Shown here: positions 53,353 to 60,682 of the stretch, piece after piece | How positions within the stretch are numbered: position 1 is the first letter of the stretch | Layout of the letters: each line of letters starts with the position of its first letter | DNA from: Olegusella massiliensis | GTDB lineage: Bacteria > Actinomycetota > Coriobacteriia > Coriobacteriales > Atopobiaceae | Length of the DNA: 64,000 nt | Assembly: GCF_900078545.1 (NCBI RefSeq) | Contig: NZ_FLLS01000002.1 | Span: 682,001-746,000, forward strand | Direction: 5' to 3' | The notes under the pieces: generated by a model | The model's database searches: none | What the model saw: the letters and a program-made list of their open reading frames with translations, nothing else | What the model was told of the DNA's origin: nothing | Program-made: the position numbers and the translations under genes

Positions 53353-54315
53353 ATGCCGACGCTGCTTTTGGTACTGATTGTGGCTGTGAGTGCGTTAGAT
53401 ATATTCATCCTGTGCCTACCATGGTTACTGAGAAAACGTGGGGTGTGGTTGTGGTGGCACACCAAATTTGGTCCAGCGCTGGTATTTGATTCACAAGATG
53501 ATGATGGAACAACCGTGCGCCTGCTAAATGTTCGGGGGAAATACCAATCGGTAGCCTATGTAGATCCTGATCTACGCTGGGAGCTCGCTTGTATTTATCA
53601 CAAGTATTTTGCTGAAATTGTCGATATTGTGGGTCTAACGGGAAACTCCCACACCACTAAATCTATAGATCAGGCGGGAAAAACTACAGATCCTCAGCCT
53701 CTTTTAGACGCCAAGGATTGCTCTTCTTCCTGTCTCAGGCATGTGCCTCCCTCAGATTGCTTACGCCAGGCTTCTTCAGAGTTCAAACCAGCTGCTGTAG
53801 TTATTGGTGGTGGCGGATACTCTTTTCCTAAATGGTTGGTCGCACATTGCCCCTGTTTGCATACGGTAGTTGTAGAAATTGACCCAGCAATTACCAAGAT
53901 TGCGCGGAAACATTTTTTTCTTAATGAGCTTCTTGAGGAATTTCCCGATAACGTCCCTGAACTCATTTGTGATGATGGCTGGGCATGGCTGCGAAACTGT
54001 CATCGAAGTTTTGACTTAATCGTTAACGACGCCTTTAGCGGAAAACATCCGCTCGGTCCTCTCGGAACGGCTGAAGGCGCACGATTGATACATCAGCATT
54101 TGACAAGTCAAGGCGTCTACCTCGCTAACGTTATTGCACCGCTGGAAGGCAAGGGATCTAGACATTTGCAGGATACATGTCACACCTTTTGTGCTGAATT
54201 CAAATATGTGTGGCTCATTCCAGAGGACGAGGAAGATCCAAACATCATTGCTAACAATTGCCTCATCGCCAGCAACCACCCTTGGCCCATCTCCCATCGT
54301 TACCTCCTGTCTTAG
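53353..54315 (+). CDS. Spermidine-synthase-like methyltransferase-fold protein with N-terminal membrane anchor
   Basis: A 320-residue protein with a hydrophobic N-terminal helix (residues 3-26) and a Rossmann-fold domain like spermidine synthase. VVIGGGGYSFPKWL is the nucleotide-type loop, VVEIDPAITKIARKHF the acidic strand, and LIVNDAFSGKHPLG the motif where synthases bind the amine. A Ser/Cys/Asp-rich insert of about 45 residues lies before the loop. Similar actinobacterial proteins are called fused MFS/spermidine synthase or polyamine aminopropyltransferase-like. The substrate is unknown and true polyamine synthesis is doubtful. Confidence 0.8.
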   Translation: MPTLLLVLIVAVSALDIFILCLPWLLRKRGVWLWWHTKFGPALVFDSQDDDGTTVRLLNVRGKYQSVAYVDPDLRWELACIYHKYFAEIVDIVGLTGNSHTTKSIDQAGKTTDPQPLLDAKDCSSSCLRHVPPSDCLRQASSEFKPAAVVIGGGGYSFPKWLVAHCPCLHTVVVEIDPAITKIARKHFFLNELLEEFPDNVPELICDDGWAWLRNCHRSFDLIVNDAFSGKHPLGPLGTAEGARLIHQHLTSQGVYLANVIAPLEGKGSRHLQDTCHTFCAEFKYVWLIPEDEEDPNIIANNCLIASNHPWPISHRYLLS

Positions 54316-54425
54316 CTAACCCTGTTCTATCTAACAGTTTCAACCCTATCATCTCAATCAGCTTCGGTTCTACCGTCTAGATCCTCTTTTATCTCACTTA
54401 CTAAGCCACATTCCTGAGTTTTAAT

Positions 54426-54656
54426 GACCCCTATTCGCTCTGACGTGCGATATGCGCCATTTATTGACAAAATAGATTAGAAATTTATGCCTCATTTTCT
54501 GTAACACTGCTCTTACCTGCTATTTTGTAAAAGTGTACAGGCACGTCAAAACCCGAGAAAACACCTGCTTTGTATTTTGGTCAATCTACCTGCAAAAACA
54601 TCACTTACTTAAAACTAGACAATGGCGCATATCGTCATTTAGAGCGAATGAGGGTC
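54426..54656. mobile_element. 230 bp element with terminal inverted repeats, copy 1
   Basis: The ends are inverted copies: 54426-54461 and 54621-54656 match in 29 of 36 positions when one is reversed (outer part GACCC...ATTCGCTCT, inner part CGATATGCGCCATT). The right half, from GCACGTCAAAACCCGAG onward, is nearly identical to copy 2 at 56044-56273, while about 75 bp after the left end differ. No clear target duplication is seen. It may be a MITE or a structured RNA gene. The stretch 54316-54425 before it holds nothing I recognise. Confidence 0.75.
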
Positions 54657-54776
54657 TATTTTTGTTCTCTTCGCATACAAGAAGCACCGTTCAGTGAAAT
54701 TGTTAGGTTTGATTTTTGGCTTGGGTGGGTATGGTCTGCATATAAACTTTCAGTTTGAACACAAAGAGGTTATCTA

Positions 54777-55994
54777 TTGCAGCCGCCACAGCAGCCGCAT
54801 ATTGTTCTCTCGCACACAAGCGCCTTGTGGTACCACCGCCTTGCTGCTGCAGGAATATTTTCTCCGCCTTTTTCGTGCAATTACAAGACTCTTGAATCGG
54901 CAAAGGATTGTTTGTCCAAGGTACCTCATTTAGACAAATCTTGGTTCCACATTTCAACAACAGATCTTGCTGCTCGGTCTATCTATATCCAGGAAGATGT
55001 CGAAAATTTTTTGTTGGAGCATCCTCACGAAGACCCATGGGCAGCACTGGCAGCTTCTTCCCTACTACCTCATAATTTTCAGCCACTAAAGAACATAGAG
55101 CTCCTTTGCAATTCATCGGCTCATCGCCATTGGCGCAATAATGTGGCCGTCCACCGCCACTCTACAGCGCTCCCTAAGGGATCGGTTTTGCGAGCTGGAG
55201 TTGGTTTGTACGTAGCGTCCCCAGAGTTTACGATTTTCCAGATGGCGCGCTATCTCAAGGATGTGCATTTATTAGCAGCACTTATTACCGAATTTTCCGG
55301 GTCTTACGTCTTGTTACCTCAAGGGCTATTGTGCTGTTCGCGCTATACAGCTGAAGGGAAGACGCCAATACAAAGTGGCCGTTTGATTGGAGATGGCTAT
55401 GTTGAATGTGCGCCTCTCATCTCAGTAGATAATCTCAAACATCTTCTAAACAAATATCCAGAGCTACCTGGAAGTACACTTGTTGAAAAAGCCCTTAAAG
55501 CCAGTGGTAATGGCAGTGAATCTCCTTTTGAAACTGCAGTGAGCGTTGAGTTGCAGCTCATTCGAAGTCGTGGTGGTGCAGGTGCAGGCTCGGCACGATT
55601 AAATAAAAAAATACCTTTTAATGAGATAGAACAACAAATGGCAAATGGCCGCAGTCATGCTCGCGCAGATATCTTGTTTGTTCGTCCCGATGGTAAACGA
55701 ATAGACGTTGAGCCTGGAGGAGTATTCGGACACTCAGGCAAAAAGGCGATGGACTTAGATAGACGTCGGCGTCATGCGCTTGAACATGCAGGCGTAGAAG
55801 TTATTGACATCACATGGGATGAATATGCCAACAGAGATGTGTGGGAAACCATTTGTCGACGAATAACGAATCACCTTGGAAAACGTTTTCATGTGCCATC
55901 ATTATCGATACAAAATAAACAACAACTGGTTCATGATGATTTCTGTAATTGGAATTGCATGCGAATATTCCCACCAGATGCATGGCGAAGATAG
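54777..55994 (+). CDS. AbiEi-like N-terminal domain fused to PD-(D/E)XK/DUF559-type nuclease
   Basis: A 405-residue protein of a type I associate with Coriobacteriia. The N-terminal half has SHTSALWYHRLAA and the block SPEFTIFQMARYL, as in AbiEi-like and similar regulators. The C-terminal domain has SPFETAVSVELQLIRSRGGAG, then ARADILFVRPDGKRIDVEPGG, where Asp and Glu could be the metal ligands of a restriction-like or DUF559/Vsr-like nuclease, and VIDITWDEYANRD. TTG at 54777 follows AGAGGT; a TATAAA at 54741-54746 could be its -10. It is flanked by the two ~230 bp elements, suggesting a mobile cassette. The function is unknown. Confidence 0.7.
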   Translation: MQPPQQPHIVLSHTSALWYHRLAAAGIFSPPFSCNYKTLESAKDCLSKVPHLDKSWFHISTTDLAARSIYIQEDVENFLLEHPHEDPWAALAASSLLPHNFQPLKNIELLCNSSAHRHWRNNVAVHRHSTALPKGSVLRAGVGLYVASPEFTIFQMARYLKDVHLLAALITEFSGSYVLLPQGLLCCSRYTAEGKTPIQSGRLIGDGYVECAPLISVDNLKHLLNKYPELPGSTLVEKALKASGNGSESPFETAVSVELQLIRSRGGAGAGSARLNKKIPFNEIEQQMANGRSHARADILFVRPDGKRIDVEPGGVFGHSGKKAMDLDRRRRHALEHAGVEVIDITWDEYANRDVWETICRRITNHLGKRFHVPSLSIQNKQQLVHDDFCNWNCMRIFPPDAWRR

Positions 55995-56043
55995 CACCTA
56001 GCTTAAACTCTGATTCAAATGGGCTGACCACAGGTTGACTGAA

Positions 56044-56273
56044 ACCCCTATTCGCTCTGACGTGCGATGTGCGCCATTTAGCAGCCATTTTTATTTAATA
56101 TTTGATACAGATTCTCCACGGTATAGTCATCTACCAGCGGTTTTATATACCTCTTAAGGCACGTCAAAACCCGAGAAAACACTTGCTTTGTATTTCAGCC
56201 AATCTACCTGCAAAAACATCACGTGCTTAAAATTAGGTAATGGCGCACACCGTCATTTAGAACGAATAGGGGT
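56044..56273. mobile_element. 230 bp element with terminal inverted repeats, copy 2
   Basis: Same orientation as copy 1. The left end 56044-56078 is inverse to 56239-56273. Where copy 1 has ATAT in both inner arms, copy 2 has ATGT in the left arm and the pairing ACAC in the right, so the arms have changed together. AATCTACCTGCAAAAACATCAC is common to both copies apart from flanking changes (written here in two parts: AATCTACCTG and CAAAAACATCAC). The right end is directly joined to a 13 bp perfect hairpin. Confidence 0.75.
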
Positions 56274-56303
56274 GGCCGACTGGGCCGGCCACCCCTATTT
56301 TGT
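56265..56303. terminator. 13 bp perfect hairpin joined to the element end
   Basis: AATAGGGGTGGCC (56265-56277) pairs perfectly with GGCCACCCCTATT (56287-56299) around a 9 nt loop. TTTTG follows on the plus strand. It lies between convergent nuclease and DUF389 genes and likely terminates both. The left arm is also part of the element end. Confidence 0.7.
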
Positions 56304-56320
56304 GAAAAAGGGATTGGGAA

Positions 56321-57511
56321 TTATTTTGTGGCTGAGCTTTCTGCTGTTGCTGAGGGAACTGAGACTGCATCATGAGGTTTTGCGGCATCGGTATCTGCAG
56401 GCTCATCGCTAACCGTTGCGTTCTCCCCGTCTTTTGCCTCAACCTCAAATCGCAATTCATCGAGTTGCTTGATATGCACGCGCAGCAAGCCTCTTATCTC
56501 AGATTTCTTCAAATTATCCAACTCTTCTTTTGTCTTGAGCGTCGCCACCAAACGCTGAGAGAGCGCATCCGATTTGCTGTCATATGCATTAACCGCACCG
56601 ACCCTATATGAGACAAAACCTGGACAAATAGCTTCCAGTTCCTGCGTAGTCTGCCTTACCTCATAACTATCTTGCACAATAAACGCTTCACCCGAGTTCT
56701 GCGCCATCGTCTCATTGACCGCATGAACCGTCAGAAGCACGCAGGGGATGAGAAAAACTAGCGTTCCAATCGCTACACGCCGACGCAACACTATTGACCT
56801 GTGCATTGCTGCTTTGTTCTCTGCAGTACTCACCACTCCGTCCCCATCTAAATCTCGTTTGAGGGGAGTTTTCAACAACATTATTACCACCTGGGCTGAC
56901 ACCGCAATAAATAATGCGTTCAGCAAAAACTCATAAAAGGCACCGGCGAATAGCGTGAACTTTGCCATCGCAATACCATAACCAGAAGCACATAAAGGTG
57001 GCATCAGCGCAGTCGCTACTGCCACACCCGAAAGCAATGTACTCGGCTCTTGATCGCGCGAAATTCCAAGTCCACCCGCAAAACCTCCCGCCAAAGCAAT
57101 CAGCACATCCCAAATATTGGGATGTGAATTAGTCAACAGCTCAGAGGTCTCATTTGAGATAGGAGAAAGTACAAAGTACAAAGTCGACGTAACGAGGCAA
57201 ATAATCACCTGCACCACAAAGCCAACCAATACCTCACGCAACATGCGCAAATCGGCAGTCGCCACTGCATACGCAAAACCCATAACTGAGCCCATCAGCG
57301 GACAGATGAGCATGGCGCCAATAACGGCTTCGGTGGAATCCATATTAAGACCCACCGACGATATCAGCATTGCCACGATGAGCAAGCATAGATGGGGCCC
57401 ATCAATTCGCGCTCCAGCCTGCACGCGGCGACGAATCACCTGGTAACTAGCTCGCCCATCGCGCACATTTACAAATTCCCGGAGAAGCCGCGTGAGATTT
57501 GTCGCAACCAC
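56321..57511 (-). CDS. DUF389 family membrane protein with EF-hand-like loop
   Basis: A 396-residue membrane protein of the DUF389 family (function unknown). About six membrane segments lie in residues 40-290. Family motifs are GLNMDSTEAVIGAMLICPLMG and SGVAVATALMPPLCASGYG. A cytoplasmic-type loop after the fifth segment contains DLDGDGVVSTAE, a perfect 12-residue EF-hand calcium loop pattern. The C-terminal 110 residues form a soluble domain with a disordered Ser/Ala/Asp-rich end. GTG at 57511 is behind AAAGGGGG. Confidence 0.87.
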   Translation of the reverse strand: MVATNLTRLLREFVNVRDGRASYQVIRRRVQAGARIDGPHLCLLIVAMLISSVGLNMDSTEAVIGAMLICPLMGSVMGFAYAVATADLRMLREVLVGFVVQVIICLVTSTLYFVLSPISNETSELLTNSHPNIWDVLIALAGGFAGGLGISRDQEPSTLLSGVAVATALMPPLCASGYGIAMAKFTLFAGAFYEFLLNALFIAVSAQVVIMLLKTPLKRDLDGDGVVSTAENKAAMHRSIVLRRRVAIGTLVFLIPCVLLTVHAVNETMAQNSGEAFIVQDSYEVRQTTQELEAICPGFVSYRVGAVNAYDSKSDALSQRLVATLKTKEELDNLKKSEIRGLLRVHIKQLDELRFEVEAKDGENATVSDEPADTDAAKPHDAVSVPSATAESSATK

Positions 57512-57651
57512 GCCGCCCCCTTTCGTTGATTTTAAAATCGAACAGTCATGCAACAGCCATGTTCAATTGTAGGCATAGTCAAGGAGGTCTAATATCTTTG
57601 ATGAGTTGGTAACGCAGAGAACTCGCAGAGCGCAAACCCGCAACTGAAAGT

Positions 57652-58482
57652 ATGCCCATGCTCTTTATAAGACGAAACTCTTGGTTTTACCTGGTTCTTA
57701 TGTGCCTTTTGAGTATCTCAATTGCCAGTATTCTCACCGGATGTGGCACCATGAATAAAACGCGCGATGGCTCAGGGGTTACAAGCGCTAGACCCCAAGC
57801 ACAGAGCTCCGCAGCACATGGCTCCGTAGCACAGGGCTCCGCAGCACATGCCGCCTCTTCCCCTGCCACTCCGAGCGCCAAAGAGCTCCGTGCAAAGCTC
57901 AACATTAGCGAAGACTTCCGCAGCGCGTTTGACCACGGCCCAAAGCCTATCTCCAGCCAACTCTATATCGTGATGCACGACACTGAAACTAACGCTGATG
58001 CAGCTGGAGTCGTGAACTCTTGGGAGGCCAGCGGAAAGCTCGTTGCAGCACATTTTGTTGTCAACAAGGACGGCTCTATCATCCAATGCATCCCGCTTGA
58101 CCGTATTGCACATCATGCGGGTTTTGGCGACACGGGGCACAACGACTATTTTGGCACCACAGACGAAAGTCGCGATGACAAAGCGGGGACCGAGCCCATT
58201 GGTTCTTGGGCTTCAGACTATGGTATGAATTCGTATTCAATTGGCATTGAAATGGTGCACGCCAGCACCTATGGCGAAGAATATCCAGAAGCCCAACTTG
58301 CGGCTGTTGACCAGCTCATTGCCTATATCGATGCATATTTTGCTGAAGAAGGTCAGACAACACCAAGCAAAATTATCGATCACAAGGCATGGCGGTCGGG
58401 CAATTCAGACACCTCATCCGAGTTTGCGACATACCTCAACAATCTCCAGGCAACTCGTACTCACGATGGAGGCACGCGCTAG
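57652..58482 (+). CDS. Lipoprotein N-acetylmuramoyl-L-alanine amidase (amidase_2)
   Basis: A cell-wall amidase that should cut the bond between muramic acid and L-alanine. The product of 276 residues has a lipoprotein signal peptide with lipobox LTGC (Cys about 31). A repetitive Ser/Ala/His/Gly linker (QSSAAHGSVAQGSAAHA) follows. The amidase_2/PGRP domain has the zinc His in LYIVMHDTET, AHFVVNKDGSIIQCIP, AHHAG, SIGIEMVH and IIDHKAWR. It is anchored outside the membrane. It is monocistronic; a prophage origin is possible but no phage genes are near. Confidence 0.88.
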   Translation: MPMLFIRRNSWFYLVLMCLLSISIASILTGCGTMNKTRDGSGVTSARPQAQSSAAHGSVAQGSAAHAASSPATPSAKELRAKLNISEDFRSAFDHGPKPISSQLYIVMHDTETNADAAGVVNSWEASGKLVAAHFVVNKDGSIIQCIPLDRIAHHAGFGDTGHNDYFGTTDESRDDKAGTEPIGSWASDYGMNSYSIGIEMVHASTYGEEYPEAQLAAVDQLIAYIDAYFAEEGQTTPSKIIDHKAWRSGNSDTSSEFATYLNNLQATRTHDGGTR

Positions 58483-58544
58483 GGTCGCACTAGATTCACG
58501 CAGGCCAATGCAGGTATATGTTAAATCCTAACCCACGTTTTTAT

Positions 58545-59600
58545 TTACCTTTTTGTCGGTTGCGCCTTGGGATACAGCGCGTTGAACTCCTCAAAGTACT
58601 TATTTTTGTTAGTTGAGTCATACACTGACTTGAGTATCTCTTTAATTTCATCGTCGTGATCTTTGGAATTGGCACCATAGGAATTCACCTTTGACCACGC
58701 GCGGTTGATAACATGAATACGCTGGTACAAATCCTCCGCAAGCGTAGTCATATTCTTATAGTCATCGCTATAGGGCGAGTCGCTCGGCACAGTCATTGCC
58801 GCTATATCGTTTTTCAGCTGGAGTAAATCCGACTCAATGGTGGCGGCAGAATTTGCAAGCTCATTACGCGTGTTCATGTCAGACTTGAGATAGTTTTCGT
58901 TAAAATCACTCGAGCAATTCCTCACCGCATCATCATATCCACCGATGCTTATATAGATTTCGCTCAGTTTCTTGTAGCAATCCAAAGCGGGCGCCGAAGG
59001 CTCGTCGTTGCTTGTATCAGGTTTTATTTCAGACGTCTCAGTTTTTGCATCCTTGGTATCTGTCTTTGGCGCAGCAGGGGCAGCTTTTTCTGAGGGAGGC
59101 TGTACCATATTCTCATCGGACTTTTCGCTGGGCCAAAATATAATCGCCACCACAGCGCAGGTAGCAAGCACAAGCACAGCTATGGCCACCGCAGCAATAA
59201 TTGTGCTTCGGTCACGACGCGGAGACGCAGCTTGGCGGGCAGCCACGGCAGAAACAGGAGCATTAGCTGCCGCAGGTATATATTCGGTCGGCGCATTATC
59301 CGCCACCAAAAAAGCTTCATTCATGCTTGTGTTATCTACAAAAAGACCTGAATCATCTAAATCATCCGTCACTTCTTGAGCGGCAAAAGCTTCGCCATTA
59401 TCCTCAAGTATTTGCTTGGTTTCGTCGCTAGACAAAGGTTGCGTAAGGTCATTGGATGCGGCAGGGCTGGATGCAGAATTGGCGGTATTTTCCGGATTTG
59501 CCGTATCCCAAGCATCAAAATCAACAGCTACCCGCACGCCACAGCTAGGACAGAAAATTGCCTCTTTATCAAGCAGAGCGCCACAGTTTGTGCAATACAT
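58545..59600 (-). CDS. Zinc-ribbon membrane protein, function unknown
   Basis: A 351-residue protein starting with a zinc ribbon (CTNCGALLDKEAIFCPSCG, two CxxC pairs). A low-complexity Ala/Asn/Asp-rich region of about 100 residues follows. One membrane helix (STIIAAVAIAVLVLATCAVVAIIFW, about residues 135-160), a Lys/Thr/Asp/Pro-rich linker and a helical external domain of about 140 residues complete it. The layout matches many Gram-positive zinc-ribbon membrane proteins of unknown role. ATG at 59600 is 5 nt behind GAGGAGG. Confidence 0.8.
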   Translation of the reverse strand: MYCTNCGALLDKEAIFCPSCGVRVAVDFDAWDTANPENTANSASSPAASNDLTQPLSSDETKQILEDNGEAFAAQEVTDDLDDSGLFVDNTSMNEAFLVADNAPTEYIPAAANAPVSAVAARQAASPRRDRSTIIAAVAIAVLVLATCAVVAIIFWPSEKSDENMVQPPSEKAAPAAPKTDTKDAKTETSEIKPDTSNDEPSAPALDCYKKLSEIYISIGGYDDAVRNCSSDFNENYLKSDMNTRNELANSAATIESDLLQLKNDIAAMTVPSDSPYSDDYKNMTTLAEDLYQRIHVINRAWSKVNSYGANSKDHDDEIKEILKSVYDSTNKNKYFEEFNALYPKAQPTKR

Positions 59601-59720
59601 CATGCCCTCCTCACCTACCACTGGTCTATCCCAGCTTATCGCAATGTAAAACTCATAGCCTATACAAGACTGAGGAGCAGTACTACAAACGTAATTACGC
59701 TATTCAACCCTGCCTAAATC

Positions 59721-60557
59721 TTACGAGAGTTTCTTCTTTCGAAATACCAAGTACCTATTGAGATCTCCGGTACGTCCGTCAGCTGAAAAGCACTCCTGTA
59801 GTTCTGCTAAATCAGAAGAAGCATCCACAAGTGCGTCAATTTCTACCGCATCAAAATGATGACAATAGCGCCAGACATCAGAACGCTCCTGCCATCCCAA
59901 CAAAAAATCGTTAGGTTCTAAATCACTCTGCGTTATGCCTAGTTTATCTAACGCCTCGGCAGTAGTTTCTTGAGCACGACTAGCAAGCTTAGGGTTATTC
60001 ATAAACTGCCAAAATGAGAGAGCGCAGGTGCCACCTGGGCGCGTAGCTCCAAGCAACTCTCGAATCAGAGTAACTCGAGCGGCATGGGTAGGCACGTGGT
60101 GCATAAACCCAAAACAAAGCGACAAATCAACGGCTGGAAAATTTGAATCCCGCAAACCAGACGTATGCTTGTTTATGAGCTCTTCAACAATATCTATTTG
60201 TGCAAATTGAACATCCCAAGGAAGCGAAAACGCGCTATGACGTGCAAGGGACACACAGTTATCAACTGCATAGTATGCAACGGAGACATGAGCTTGCGCC
60301 GCATCATTACTTTTTGCAGACACACAAGAGGTCTTTAACGTGTGCGCGAGAAAATCCCCAAAACGCAAATTGCCACATGCCACATCCAACACAGATAGCA
60401 TCGGTGAATCGCAAAAAGATATACCAGCAAGCTCGGTAACTCTTTTCCACCCCTGCCACGGTGCCTGGCGCGTTTGTGAAAATGAAGCAGCTTGAGCCTG
60501 GTAAAACTCTGTATTTATGCGGTTCAGCCGTCGCGCAATTTCGATATTCACTGTCAC
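59721..60557 (-). CDS. SAM-dependent methyltransferase, Trm9/ALKBH8-like
   Basis: A class I methyltransferase of 278 residues. NTEFYQAQAASFSQTRQAPW at the N-terminus, VLDVACGNLRFGDFL (SAM loop) and FGFMHHVPTHAARVTLIREL, followed by ATRPGGTCALSFWQF, reproduce the pattern of Trm9. That enzyme methylates cm5U34 of tRNA to mcm5U in eukaryotes. The divergent neighbour is an Elp3 homologue that makes cm5U, so a joint wobble-uridine pathway is likely. This is inferred; an unrelated small-molecule methyltransferase is the alternative. The start is GTG at 60557. Confidence 0.75.
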   Translation of the reverse strand: MTVNIEIARRLNRINTEFYQAQAASFSQTRQAPWQGWKRVTELAGISFCDSPMLSVLDVACGNLRFGDFLAHTLKTSCVSAKSNDAAQAHVSVAYYAVDNCVSLARHSAFSLPWDVQFAQIDIVEELINKHTSGLRDSNFPAVDLSLCFGFMHHVPTHAARVTLIRELLGATRPGGTCALSFWQFMNNPKLASRAQETTAEALDKLGITQSDLEPNDFLLGWQERSDVWRYCHHFDAVEIDALVDASSDLAELQECFSADGRTGDLNRYLVFRKKKLS

Positions 60558-60682
60558 ATCCCCGCCCCCAAGTAGAACTAAACTTCCAAACCCACCGTAC
60601 GATACATGCTAGCGCGAAATTCGCGTTTATCTTGCCTTGCCTATAATTGCATCCTAAACAGACTGAAGTACGGGAGAGACGC

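Noticed and set aside
54426-54656. Insertion sequence with transposase
   Set aside because: The element is only 231 bp with no coding frame; no transposase gene is found in the window and no target duplication is clear.
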